Assembly (NCBI GenBank): GCA_033283335.1
Contig: JAWMQP010000005.1
Span: forward strand, 62,001 to 126,000
From: Pseudomaricurvus sp033283335
GTDB taxonomy: Bacteria > Pseudomonadota > Gammaproteobacteria > Pseudomonadales > Cellvibrionaceae
DNA length: 64,000 nt
Reading direction: 5' to 3'
Of the stretch, positions 25,829 to 34,755 are shown piece after piece. Below the pieces are notes generated by a model that made no database searches, was not told where the DNA came from, and was given only the letters and a program-made list of their open reading frames with translations. Numbering within the stretch: position 1 is the first letter of the stretch; each line of letters begins with the position of its first letter. The position numbers and the translations under genes were made by a program.

Positions 25829-28080
25829 AACGCTATTTCGATATGGATCGACGTCAATTCCTGAAAGTCGGCGCCACCCTGTCCAGTGGACTGGTGTTAG
25901 GCACACACTTGCTGTCGGTACCCAGGGCACAAGCCGGTGTTCTGGATCAACCCGACCCCAGTGGGCTGCGAGCGAATTTGTTTGTCGCCCTGCGACTGGA
26001 CGGCAGTGTCGAAATCACCTGTCACCGCTCGGATATGGGCCAACAGATTCGCACAGCGATTGCGCAAATTGTCGCCGACGAAATGGAAGCGGACTGGCAA
26101 CAGGTACACGTGATTCAAGCGCCTGGCGATGCGGCTTATGGCGATCAGAATACCGACGGTTCACGCAGCATTCGCTTCAACTTCGAGCGTCTGCGCAAAC
26201 TCGGCGCCAGTGCACGGGCCATGCTGGAACAAGCCGCGGCCAACCGCTGGCAGGTGGAGGTGGCAACCTGTAAAGCACAGAATCACCAGGTGACACACGC
26301 TTCCGGCAAGCAGTTGTCGTTCGCCGAACTGGCCCAGGAGGCGGTGACACTCACCCCACCAAAAGCCGAGCAGCTGACTCTAAAACCACGCAGCGAATGG
26401 CGCTATATCCGCACTGGCAAAGCCAGTATCGACCTGCCGGATATCGTCCAGGGACAGGCTACCTTTGCTGCCGATGTGCGCCTGCCGGACACCAAGGTCG
26501 CCGTCATCGCACGGCCACCGGTGGTGTTCGGTACCATCAAGTCTCTCGACGACAAGGCGGCACGAGCCATAGACGGTGTGATTGATATCGTCCGCCTGCC
26601 GGAATCCAAGGCCCCCGCCGGGTTTTACCCCAAGGGCGGGGTGGCCGTGATTGCCGATAACACCTGGGCGGCCAACAAGGCCCGCCAGGCCCTGAAGATC
26701 GAATGGAACGATGGCGACAACGCCGCCTACAACTCGCCCGCCTACAAGCAGAGCCTGTTAGAGACGGTGCGCCAGCCGGCAGCCAGGGTACGGGCCAAGG
26801 GCGACGCTCGCAAGGCCCTGTCCGGCGCCAGTCTGACCCATGAGGCGGAATACTATGTGCCGCACCTGGCGCAGGCGCCCATGGAGCCCCCCTGTGCCAC
26901 CGCCCGCTACGCCAAGGGTGCGGTGGAAGTCTGGGCGGCCACTCAGAACCCGCAGGCTGACCAGTCGCTGGTCGCCGAATTGCTGGAACTGGATAAGGAC
27001 AAGGTTACCATTCACGTGACCCTGCTGGGCGGCGGTTTTGGTCGCAAGTCAAAACCGGATTTTTCCGCCGAAGCGGCGTTGCTGGCCAAACACATTGGCG
27101 GCACGGTGCGCGTGCAGTGGACCCGTGAAGACGATATCCAACACAGCTACTATCATGCGGTGAGTGCCCAGCGACTGGAGGCGGCACTGACGCCGGAGGG
27201 CAAGATCGACGCGTTTTATCATCGCACCGCCTTTTCCCCCATTGCCTCCACTTTCACGGCCGGTGAGACCAAACCGGAGAGTTTCGAGCTGGACCTGGGG
27301 TTTACCGACTCTCCTATCCACACCCCCAACCTGCTGCTGGAACGGGGGGAAGCCAGAGCCATGACCCGTATCGGCTGGATGCGCTCGGTGTCGAATATCT
27401 TTCACGCTTTTGCGGTGCAATCGTTTCTCAACGAACTGGCCCACAAGGCCAATCAGGATCCGAAAGACTTTCTGTTGAAGGCCATCGGTCCGGATCGACA
27501 CATCGATTTTGCCGCCCAGGGTGCCACCTACGCCAACTACTCTTCGTCGCAAAAAGAATACCCTTACGACACCGCGCGTTTGCGCCAGGTGATCGAGAAG
27601 GTCGCCGAGATGGCCGACTGGGGTCGTGAGATGCCGAAGGGGCGTGGCCTGGGCATTGCCGCCCACCGCAGCTTTGTCACTTACGTCGCCACCGTGGTGG
27701 AAGTGGAAGTATCCGACAGCGGCAAACTGGATATCATCAAGACCTGGGTGGCCATTGACGCCGGCGCCGTGGTGAACACCGATACCGTGGTCAACCAGTG
27801 TGAAGGCGGTTCCATTTTTGGTCTCAGCTGTGCGTTAAGCAAAGGCATCACCTTCAACGCTGGCCGCGCCGAGCAGAGCAACTTCCACGATTATCGGGTG
27901 GCCCGCATGAACGAGTCACCACTGGATTTTGAAGTGTCGATCATTGACAGTGACGCGCCGCCGGCGGGTGTGGGCGAACCGCCGACACCGCCGTTTGCGC
28001 CGGCGCTGTGTAACGCCATTTACGCGGCCTGCGGCAAACGCATTCGCGAACTGCCCATTGGCGACCAGCTGAAAAGCTAA
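25825..28080 (+). CDS. iorB: Isoquinoline 1-oxidoreductase-type beta subunit (molybdopterin subunit), Tat exported
   Basis: 751 residues. The twin-arginine leader MDRRQFLKVGATLSSGLVLGTHLL sits at residues about 7-30 and implies periplasmic location, with the small subunit carried along. The body has the Ald_Xan_dh_C2-type blocks (EAYYVPHLAQAPMEPPCATARY, LLGGGFGRKSKPDFSAEAALLAK, GEPPTPPFAPALCNAIYAACG). The GGGFGRK and PMEP motifs contact the molybdopterin cytosine dinucleotide. Homologues hydroxylate N-heterocycles or oxidise aldehydes with a cytochrome as acceptor; true substrate not readable. No third cytochrome c subunit is adjacent. Confidence 0.92.
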   Translation: MKRYFDMDRRQFLKVGATLSSGLVLGTHLLSVPRAQAGVLDQPDPSGLRANLFVALRLDGSVEITCHRSDMGQQIRTAIAQIVADEMEADWQQVHVIQAPGDAAYGDQNTDGSRSIRFNFERLRKLGASARAMLEQAAANRWQVEVATCKAQNHQVTHASGKQLSFAELAQEAVTLTPPKAEQLTLKPRSEWRYIRTGKASIDLPDIVQGQATFAADVRLPDTKVAVIARPPVVFGTIKSLDDKAARAIDGVIDIVRLPESKAPAGFYPKGGVAVIADNTWAANKARQALKIEWNDGDNAAYNSPAYKQSLLETVRQPAARVRAKGDARKALSGASLTHEAEYYVPHLAQAPMEPPCATARYAKGAVEVWAATQNPQADQSLVAELLELDKDKVTIHVTLLGGGFGRKSKPDFSAEAALLAKHIGGTVRVQWTREDDIQHSYYHAVSAQRLEAALTPEGKIDAFYHRTAFSPIASTFTAGETKPESFELDLGFTDSPIHTPNLLLERGEARAMTRIGWMRSVSNIFHAFAVQSFLNELAHKANQDPKDFLLKAIGPDRHIDFAAQGATYANYSSSQKEYPYDTARLRQVIEKVAEMADWGREMPKGRGLGIAAHRSFVTYVATVVEVEVSDSGKLDIIKTWVAIDAGAVVNTDTVVNQCEGGSIFGLSCALSKGITFNAGRAEQSNFHDYRVARMNESPLDFEVSIIDSDAPPAGVGEPPTPPFAPALCNAIYAACGKRIRELPIGDQLKS

Positions 28081-28104
28081 CGCCAAACTTAGCCAGACCG
28101 CGCG

Positions 28105-28941
28105 TCAGGCAATCACCGTTCGGTGCAGTACCCGCTCATAGCCCTCGTAACCACCGTTGGCTTTGTGCAGCACCGAACGGTTGTCCCACATCACCAGCAT
28201 GCCCGGCTGCCACTCGTGGTGGTACTGAAACTCTTCTCGCGTCTGCCAGTGGTAGAGGTCGGTCAACAAAGACTGCTCTTCTTCCGGGTCAACATCCTGC
28301 AGGCCGACGATGTAGCCGAAGCAACCAAAAATGGCGTCTGCACCGGTTTCTGGATGGCAGCGAATCAACGTGTGGGGCTGGACATTGTAGGCACTGTCAT
28401 CGGTGAGGATGGTAAATCCACGGCCGCTGTCCTTGTCCTGCTGCCCATACATGCCGTCCGGTGCATAGGCCAGCTGGGCCGAATGCAATGCAACCTTTCC
28501 CTGCAGTCGCTGGCGCAAGTCAGCGGGCATGTCTCGCAGCGCCTTATGCTGATTGATAAAATCGGTGTTGCCCCCGTGAGGCGGAATGGTGATGCCATAC
28601 AGAACGGTTGCTGCGGGCGGGGTTGCGCCAAAGCTCCAGTCGGTGTGCCAGGCGTCGGCAAAAATGGGGGTTGTTTCATCCGCCGCACGACGCAGCTCAA
28701 TCACGTTTTCCCGTCCGGGCATGGAGGCGATATAAGGATCTCCGGCAAATTCACCAAAGTAGCGACTGAAGCGCTCAAGGTCGTCATCGTCGATCTGCTG
28801 ATCGGGAAACACCAGCACATGGTGTTGCAGCCAGGCTTGGCGAATAGCGTGTATGGTTTCGGCGGTCAGTGACTGGCGCAGGTCCAGTCCCTCAATAAAG
28901 GCACCACAGGCAGCCTGGGTGGGGATGACATGAATAGCCAT
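28105..28941 (-). CDS. TauD/TfdA-family Fe(II)/2-oxoglutarate dioxygenase
   Basis: 278 residues. The facial triad is His-x-Asp in ADAWHTDWSFGATPP (about residue 100) and the distal His in MLVMWDNRSVLHKANGG (about 255), with Arg of YERVLHRTV binding 2-oxoglutarate. Enzymes of the family release sulfite from taurine or alkyl sulfates, or hydroxylate other small acids. No sulfonate transporter is nearby, so the substrate is not known. It converges with the molybdoenzyme genes (24 bp between stops). Confidence 0.93.
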   Translation of the reverse strand: MAIHVIPTQAACGAFIEGLDLRQSLTAETIHAIRQAWLQHHVLVFPDQQIDDDDLERFSRYFGEFAGDPYIASMPGRENVIELRRAADETTPIFADAWHTDWSFGATPPAATVLYGITIPPHGGNTDFINQHKALRDMPADLRQRLQGKVALHSAQLAYAPDGMYGQQDKDSGRGFTILTDDSAYNVQPHTLIRCHPETGADAIFGCFGYIVGLQDVDPEEEQSLLTDLYHWQTREEFQYHHEWQPGMLVMWDNRSVLHKANGGYEGYERVLHRTVIA

Positions 28942-29076
28942 GAACTCTCTCTGATTATTGTGTATGAGTGGCTTTCATTATTGGCGCTTGCCGCCAGATC
29001 TTAAAGGTAGTTTCTGGCCAGGATGCTGGTCAGCTTCACCCCGAAACCAGGGCTCGAGTTTTTCAGGCCCCCAAAA

Positions 29077-29105
29077 TAAAAAAACCACCGCCTAGACGCG
29101 GTGGT
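29077..29105 (-). terminator. Rho-independent terminator downstream of pycB
   Basis: Stem ACCACCGC/GCGGTGGT (8 bp) with loop CTAGAC. On the minus strand a run of seven T follows. It lies 135 bp after the pycB stop and 136 bp before the TauD gene start region. Confidence 0.88.
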
Positions 29106-29239
29106 AACGCAGTAAACTCCAGCTAGCGGGCGGAGTGTGTCTACCAAATTCCCAAAATTCGACTGAAGCCCAATGAACCCAATTAATTAACACGATCCGT
29201 TAACAAAACGAGTCATTGAGGCTTCATCAATTTAGTTGA

Positions 29240-31030
29240 TCACTCAATTTCAATCAGTACATCGCCGGGATTGATACGATCGCCTTTCTCCACATGGATG
29301 GCCACCACCGAGCCGCTCACCGGCGACTGGATTTCGGTTTCCATCTTCATGGCTTCGGTGATCAGCAGCGCCTGCCCTTCCTTAACCTCTTGCCCTTCGT
29401 GCACCAGCACTTCGACAATATTACCGGGCATGGAGGTGGTAATGTGGCCAGGCTTGCTGGCTTTGCTGCGCTTACTCTGACCGGATTCCGGCTGGAAGCT
29501 GTTGAGCGATTCAAACACGATCTCTTCCGGCACCCCGTCCAGAGTCATGTACACACGACGCTGACCAGAAGAGGTAGAACCCATGCCAGTGATAACCACA
29601 TCGTAGTTTTCGCCGTGCACATCGATATTGAATTCCGTCGGTACGCCTTCCAGCTTCTGGCCATTGGCGGCAGGCAACAAAGCTTCAGGTTGCAAGGTGC
29701 CGTCGGCACGCTCCTGCAGGAATTTGCGGCCGATGTCCGGGAACATGGCAAAGGTCAGCACATCCTCATCGGATTGCGCCAGTGCACCAATGTCGTCACG
29801 CAGGGACTGCAGTTCGTCTTTCAGTTCATCGGCCGGGCGACTTTCAATCACCGGCTCGTTACCAATGGCTTTCTTTTGCACCTCGGCATTCACCGCAGCA
29901 GGTGGCTGGCCATAACCGCCGGCCAGGTAACGCTTCACCTCGTTGGTGATGGACTTGTAACGTTCACCGGTCAGCACATTCAGTACCGCCTGGGTACCGA
30001 CGATTTGTGAAGTCGGGGTCACCAGCGGCGGGAAACCCAGGTCTTCACGTACCCGTGGAATCTCATCAAACACATCGCGGATACGATCCAGGGCATTCTG
30101 CTCTTTCAACTGATTGGCCAGGTTGGACATCATGCCTCCGGGTACCTGGTTGATCTGCACCGAGACGTCCTCGTGAGTGAATTCACTTTCAAACTGGTGA
30201 TACTTTTTTCGCACTTCACGGAAGTAATCGGCGATGTCCTGCAGCAACACCAGATCCAGGCCGGTATCCCACTCGGTGCCACGCAATGCCGCCACCTGGG
30301 ATTCAGTAGCCGGATGACTGGTGCCATTGGCGAAGGACGAGATCGCGGTATCGATATGATCCACACCCGCTTCAATGGCCTTCAGCTGACACAGGGCCGC
30401 GAGACCGGCGGTGCTGTGAGAGTGCAGGAACAGAGGCAGGTCCACCGCGCCTTTTACTGCCTTGACCAGATCATAGGTGGCGTAAGGGGTGAGCAAACCG
30501 GCCATGTCTTTGATGGCAATGGAGTCGGCGCCCATATCGCGCAGGTCTTTGGCCTGCTGGATATACAGCTCGGTGGTGTGCACCGGGCTGGTGGTGTAGC
30601 AGATGGTGCCCTGGGCGTGCTTGCCGCTTTTCTTCACCGCCTTGATGGCGGTTTCCAAGTTGCGCAGATCGTTCAACGCATCGAACACACGGAAAACATC
30701 GATGCCGTTCTCGGCTGACTTTTCCACAAACGCGCTGACCACATCGTCGGCGTAGTGACGGTAGCCCAGCAAGTTCTGGCCGCGCAGCAGCATTTGCAAA
30801 CGGGTGTTGGGCAGGGCCGCGCGCAGCTGGCGCAGACGCTCCCAGGGGTCTTCCTTGAGGAAGCGTACGCAGGCGTCAAAGGTGGCACCGCCCCACACTT
30901 CCAGTGACCAATAGCCTACCTGATCGAGTTTGTCGCAGATGGGCAGCATGTCTTCGGTGCGCATGCGCGTGGCAATCAGGGACTGATGGGCATCGCGCAA
31001 AATGACATCGGTGACGTTCACTTTACTCAT
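29240..31030 (-). CDS. pycB: Pyruvate carboxylase subunit B (oxaloacetate decarboxylase alpha-like)
   Basis: 596 residues. The carboxyltransferase TIM barrel (residues about 1-300: VTDVILRDAHQSLIATRMRTEDMLPICDKLD, VFRVFDALNDLRNLE, IKDMAGLLTP, LPLFLHSHSTAG) is followed by the conserved carboxylase domain and a biotinyl domain with the biotin site A-M-K-M (LLITEAMKMETEIQSP, about residue 560). With PycA it carboxylates pyruvate to oxaloacetate (anaplerosis). The partner gene is directly upstream, which supports pyruvate carboxylase rather than the sodium-pumping decarboxylase, since no OadB/OadG is present. GGAGA precedes ATG. Confidence 0.93.
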   Translation of the reverse strand: MSKVNVTDVILRDAHQSLIATRMRTEDMLPICDKLDQVGYWSLEVWGGATFDACVRFLKEDPWERLRQLRAALPNTRLQMLLRGQNLLGYRHYADDVVSAFVEKSAENGIDVFRVFDALNDLRNLETAIKAVKKSGKHAQGTICYTTSPVHTTELYIQQAKDLRDMGADSIAIKDMAGLLTPYATYDLVKAVKGAVDLPLFLHSHSTAGLAALCQLKAIEAGVDHIDTAISSFANGTSHPATESQVAALRGTEWDTGLDLVLLQDIADYFREVRKKYHQFESEFTHEDVSVQINQVPGGMMSNLANQLKEQNALDRIRDVFDEIPRVREDLGFPPLVTPTSQIVGTQAVLNVLTGERYKSITNEVKRYLAGGYGQPPAAVNAEVQKKAIGNEPVIESRPADELKDELQSLRDDIGALAQSDEDVLTFAMFPDIGRKFLQERADGTLQPEALLPAANGQKLEGVPTEFNIDVHGENYDVVITGMGSTSSGQRRVYMTLDGVPEEIVFESLNSFQPESGQSKRSKASKPGHITTSMPGNIVEVLVHEGQEVKEGQALLITEAMKMETEIQSPVSGSVVAIHVEKGDRINPGDVLIEIE

Positions 31031-31051
31031 AACGGGTCTCCAAATTCGATC

Positions 31052-32467
31052 TTACAGGCCGGCGTGGGCAGCAATGGCGGTGGCAATCACCAGCGCCAGG
31101 TCTTTGGGTTGGCGCTTGTCGGAGTAGTTCAACAACTCCGGGTGGTTGGGCACAAAACTGGTATTGAAATGGCCACTGCGGAATTCTTCATCAGCGAGGA
31201 TTTGCTGATAATAAGTAGCGGTGGTGCGTACACCCTGCAGACGCATGTCCGCCAGGGCACGCTGGCCGCGAGCGAGGGCATCCTCCCAGTTCAGCGCCCA
31301 GACAATCAGCTTCAAGCACATGGAATCAAAATACGGCGGGATGGTGTAACCGGTGTAGATGGCGGTATCCACCCGTACGCCGGGACCACCGGGAGCGTAA
31401 TAGCGAGTGACCTTGCCGAAACTGGGCAGGAAGTCGTTTTTCGGGTCTTCGGCGTTGATACGGAACTGGATGGCAAAACCGCGGTACTGGATGTCTTGCT
31501 GGCGATAGCGCAGCTGCTCACCCGCAGCAATGGCAATCTGCTCACGCACAATGTCCACCCCGGTGATTTGCTCGGTAATGGTGTGCTCCACCTGCACGCG
31601 GGTGTTCATTTCCATGAAGTAGGTGCCCTCGTCGGTCACCAGAAACTCCACCGTACCGGCGTTTTCATAACCCACGGCCTTGGCCGCCTTCACCGCCAGC
31701 TCGCCGATGTGATTGCGCTGCTCGTCGGACAATTGCGGGCTGGGGGCGATTTCGATCAATTTCTGGTTGCGGCGCTGGATGGAGCAGTCGCGCTCAAACA
31801 GGTGAATGGCATTGCCATGACTGTCGGCCAGAATTTGTACTTCAATGTGACGCGGCTCCAGAATGCACTTTTCCAGGAACACATCGGCAGAACCAAACGC
31901 CTTGGTGGCTTCAGAAATCACTCGTGGGTACTGCTGACGCAGGTCATCGGCCGAGTCACAGCGACGGATACCGCGACCACCACCACCGGAAGTGGCTTTC
32001 AGCATCACCGGGTAGCCAATTTTCTCGGCCAGCACCAGGGCTTCGTCCAGATCGGCCAGGTTACCCTCGGAACCGGGGGTAACTGGCACACCGGCGGCCA
32101 TCATCGCGGTGCGGGCCTCGGTCTTGTCACCCATGCGGTGGATCACTTCCGCCGCCGGACCAACAAAGGTCAGGCCGCGCTCGGTACAGATGCGGGCAAA
32201 TTCGGCGTTCTCGGACAAGAAACCGTAGCCGGGGTGGATGGCATCACAACCCACTTCCGCCGCCAGGTTCACAATACGGCGCGGGTCCAGGTAGCCCGCC
32301 AGCGGATCATCGCCTATGAAGTGCGCCTCGTCAGCACGCTTGACGTGCAGCGCGTAACGATCCGCCTCTGTGTAGATGGCCACAGAGCGAATCCCCATTT
32401 CCGCACAAGCACGGATAATACGAACCGCAATTTCGCCTCGGTTGGCGATCAACAACTTTTTAAACAT
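31052..32467 (-). CDS. pycA: Pyruvate carboxylase subunit A (biotin carboxylase)
   Basis: 471 residues from ATG 32467, chosen because GGAG lies 9 bp before it and MFKKLLIANRGEIAVRIIRAC is the family start; the frame runs on to 32527. Domains: pre-ATP-grasp (1-115, with HPGYGFLSENAEFA), ATP-grasp (about 115-330, KATSGGGGRGIR, EKCILEPRHIEVQ, EMNTRVQVEHTITEQITG) and the C-terminal carboxylase domain. It carboxylates the biotin on PycB using ATP and bicarbonate. 21 bp from pycB, so one transcript. Divergent from the LysR gene, as in Pseudomonas. Confidence 0.95.
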   Translation of the reverse strand: MFKKLLIANRGEIAVRIIRACAEMGIRSVAIYTEADRYALHVKRADEAHFIGDDPLAGYLDPRRIVNLAAEVGCDAIHPGYGFLSENAEFARICTERGLTFVGPAAEVIHRMGDKTEARTAMMAAGVPVTPGSEGNLADLDEALVLAEKIGYPVMLKATSGGGGRGIRRCDSADDLRQQYPRVISEATKAFGSADVFLEKCILEPRHIEVQILADSHGNAIHLFERDCSIQRRNQKLIEIAPSPQLSDEQRNHIGELAVKAAKAVGYENAGTVEFLVTDEGTYFMEMNTRVQVEHTITEQITGVDIVREQIAIAAGEQLRYRQQDIQYRGFAIQFRINAEDPKNDFLPSFGKVTRYYAPGGPGVRVDTAIYTGYTIPPYFDSMCLKLIVWALNWEDALARGQRALADMRLQGVRTTATYYQQILADEEFRSGHFNTSFVPNHPELLNYSDKRQPKDLALVIATAIAAHAGL

Positions 32468-32700
32468 GCCGGATCTCCGTAGATATCTCGCCCCAAGCCT
32501 GACCAGGCTGCAGCTGCCGAACAACATTCAGGCACCTGACCAATCAGTTTCAGTAAAGCAGGTTTCACACCAGCGCACGCGGGTATGCAGCAGAATGTCG
32601 TTAAATTAACTCAGCACAACCCAGAAGTTAAAATTGATATTTTTTTGGTTTACCATAAGTAATACCTTATAAGCATTTGCAAACAGGCATCACTGAACTT

Positions 32701-33693
32701 ATGGCTTACTCCCTCAATCAACTGCTCAATCGGCTCTCTTTCCGCCAGCTGCAGGTGTTTATGGCCGTCTACCAACGTCGCGGCTACAGCCGCGCAGCAG
32801 AGGAGTTAGGACTCACACAACCAGCCGTCAGCGCCCAGATCCGACAGCTGGAGCAGGCGTTTGAACAGCCCCTGTTCGACTATGTGGGTAAAACCCTGCA
32901 CACCACCCCGGCCGGGGAGGAACTGGCTCGTCGCATCCAGACTATTTTTGGCGAACTGGAACAACTCAAAGACCAGTTATCGGAATTGGAGGGGGTCATT
33001 TCCGGCAGCCTCAACCTGGCGGCGGTGAGCACCGCCCAATATGTGGTGCCGCATTTGCTGGCTGGCTTTCTGAAGCTTTACCCTCGGGTAGAGGTAACCA
33101 TGAAGGTAGTGAACCGGGCCCAGGCCATCTCCCGCCTGGAACAGAACAGCGACGACCTGGTGATTATGGGGATGGTGCCGGAAGACCGCTCCCTGTCCTT
33201 TATGCCGTTTCTCGATAACGAACTGATTCCCGTTGTGCACGTCGGTCATCCGCTGGCAGACAAAGCCGTTGTCAGCATGGAGGATTTCTTTAAACAACCG
33301 TTGCTGCTGCGCGAACAGGGTTCCGGTACCCGACATGCGCTGGAGGCGTTCTGTTCGGAACAGCGATTTACCCTCAACTGGATTATGGAACTGGGCTCGA
33401 ATGCAGCAGTGAAGCACGGCGTGCTGGCGGACCTGGGCGTGGCGGTGATGCCGCGTTTCAGTGTGCAGCTGGAACTGCAGCAGGGCTTTTTAAAGGAACT
33501 GGCGATTGAGGGCTTCCCCCTGCGGCGCTCCTGGTGCACGGTCTATCCACGCCGCAAACACCTGACCCCGGCAACCGAGGCGTTTCTCGGCTACATCCGT
33601 GACAACATGACCGAACTGCAGGCTCACTTCACTCACCTGTATGGCAGCCGCCGGCCGCCGGCCATCGGCGTTATCCACCCCGCCCAGGACTAG
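32701..33693 (+). CDS. pycR: LysR-type regulator, probable PycR
   Basis: 330 residues from ATG 32701 (TTG 32677 is also open). N-terminal winged helix (LSFRQLQVFMAVYQRRGYSRAAEELGLTQPAVSAQIRQLEQAFEQPLFDYVGKTLHTTPAGEEL) and a LysR substrate domain (about 100-300). Divergent from pycAB with a 233-bp shared region, the same arrangement as pycR-pycAB in Pseudomonas, where PycR controls pyruvate carboxylase. It belongs to the CbbR/CysB-like group by its second domain. The name rests on context. Its end overlaps the convergent solute-binding gene by 4 bp. Confidence 0.85.
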   Translation: MAYSLNQLLNRLSFRQLQVFMAVYQRRGYSRAAEELGLTQPAVSAQIRQLEQAFEQPLFDYVGKTLHTTPAGEELARRIQTIFGELEQLKDQLSELEGVISGSLNLAAVSTAQYVVPHLLAGFLKLYPRVEVTMKVVNRAQAISRLEQNSDDLVIMGMVPEDRSLSFMPFLDNELIPVVHVGHPLADKAVVSMEDFFKQPLLLREQGSGTRHALEAFCSEQRFTLNWIMELGSNAAVKHGVLADLGVAVMPRFSVQLELQQGFLKELAIEGFPLRRSWCTVYPRRKHLTPATEAFLGYIRDNMTELQAHFTHLYGSRRPPAIGVIHPAQD

Positions 33694-34553
33694 TCTTCGG
33701 TCAACTGCCAGTCGGCCAAACCATAGCGCTGCAGGATGGCGCTGAGCTCGCCACTTTGACGCAGCTGACCGACACCCTCATCCAACCACTGAATGTATCG
33801 TCGCGCCTCTGATTCGGGCAACTCTGGCGAAAAAGCGATATACACTGGCTGGGGACCCGACAACTCACCCGCCGGAACTACCAGCGAGCGCATGTTCAAT
33901 TTGTTCAACCAGAATTCTACCACCTGCTTATCTTCCACCAGGGTATCGATCCGTCCCACCAACAGCTTGCGAACGTTACGCAGCAAAGGTCGGTTGCCGG
34001 TGATGCGATCGGCTTTGTCCGGGTGCTGCTGGAGATAGTCAACAAAGGCCTTGTTGGCGTAGTGATATTGCAATACCAAACCGATTTTATCGATCTGATC
34101 CAGTGACTCTGGATTGCGGTAGCGCCAGTCTGACGATTTCAGCACGTAAAAAAAGTTGCGGCTGTAACCCAGCGCGTTGTCAGGAAAGTAAAAACTGGAT
34201 ACATCGCCTTGATAAACACCGACAATCCCCTGCAGTTGGCCGTTGCGGTTGAGGGCAACATTACGGGCAAACGGCAACAGGCTGGTTTCCACACGGTGCC
34301 CGTAAAGGGCAAAGGCCTGACGCAGAATATCGACCAGATAGCCTTCCTTACCATCGTGCATCTGCGGATCGCACACATAGGGACACCAGTCATCAGCGCC
34401 CATACGAACCACTTCGGCCTGTGGCTGCCCCAACGGCCACAACAGCAGTAACATGGCCGCTAGCTTTATGCCTCGACGATAAAATACTCCCGCAGCTTGA
34501 ATCACTGTTTCGCTGTTCCTGGTGTTTAGCGGATTCTTAGGAAGGTCACTCAT
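33690..34553 (-). CDS. Periplasmic solute-binding protein, family 3 (amino-acid type)
   Basis: 287 residues. A long N-region precedes a hydrophobic leader (about 27-46, ending QAEVV). The mature part has the SBP_bac_3 pattern: VRMGADDWCPYVCDP, GYLVDILRQAFALYGHRVETSLLPFARNVALNRNGQLQGIVG, DKIGLVLQYHYANKAFVDYL, VGRIDTLVEDKQVVEFWLNK. No permease or ATPase genes are near, so it may be a sensor-linked or orphan binder. The CPYVC pair could form a disulfide. Likely exported; ligand unknown. Confidence 0.88.
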   Translation of the reverse strand: MSDLPKNPLNTRNSETVIQAAGVFYRRGIKLAAMLLLLWPLGQPQAEVVRMGADDWCPYVCDPQMHDGKEGYLVDILRQAFALYGHRVETSLLPFARNVALNRNGQLQGIVGVYQGDVSSFYFPDNALGYSRNFFYVLKSSDWRYRNPESLDQIDKIGLVLQYHYANKAFVDYLQQHPDKADRITGNRPLLRNVRKLLVGRIDTLVEDKQVVEFWLNKLNMRSLVVPAGELSGPQPVYIAFSPELPESEARRYIQWLDEGVGQLRQSGELSAILQRYGLADWQLTED

Positions 34554-34755
34554 TCTTACTTGATGAGGGTAACACGTTTACGCGGGGCTGCCAGACGCCA
34601 CTGGTCTCCCGAACGGCTTTCATCCAGCTTCGCCACGACGTAGCTGCAAAACGCAAACTTTACAAGGCGCCTCAGGACAGGGATGATTTGCAGCTGCCAA
34701 AACACGGCAGCTATCACATTTACGACAAATACAAATTACAAAAAGAACCATCAAA

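Noticed and set aside
28123..28872. A 249-residue open frame on the plus strand
   Set aside because: Antisense to the TauD-type gene; no recognisable pattern.
30986..32482. A 498-residue open frame on the plus strand
   Set aside because: Antisense to pycA and the pycB start; no family pattern, low-complexity His/Gly/Val content.
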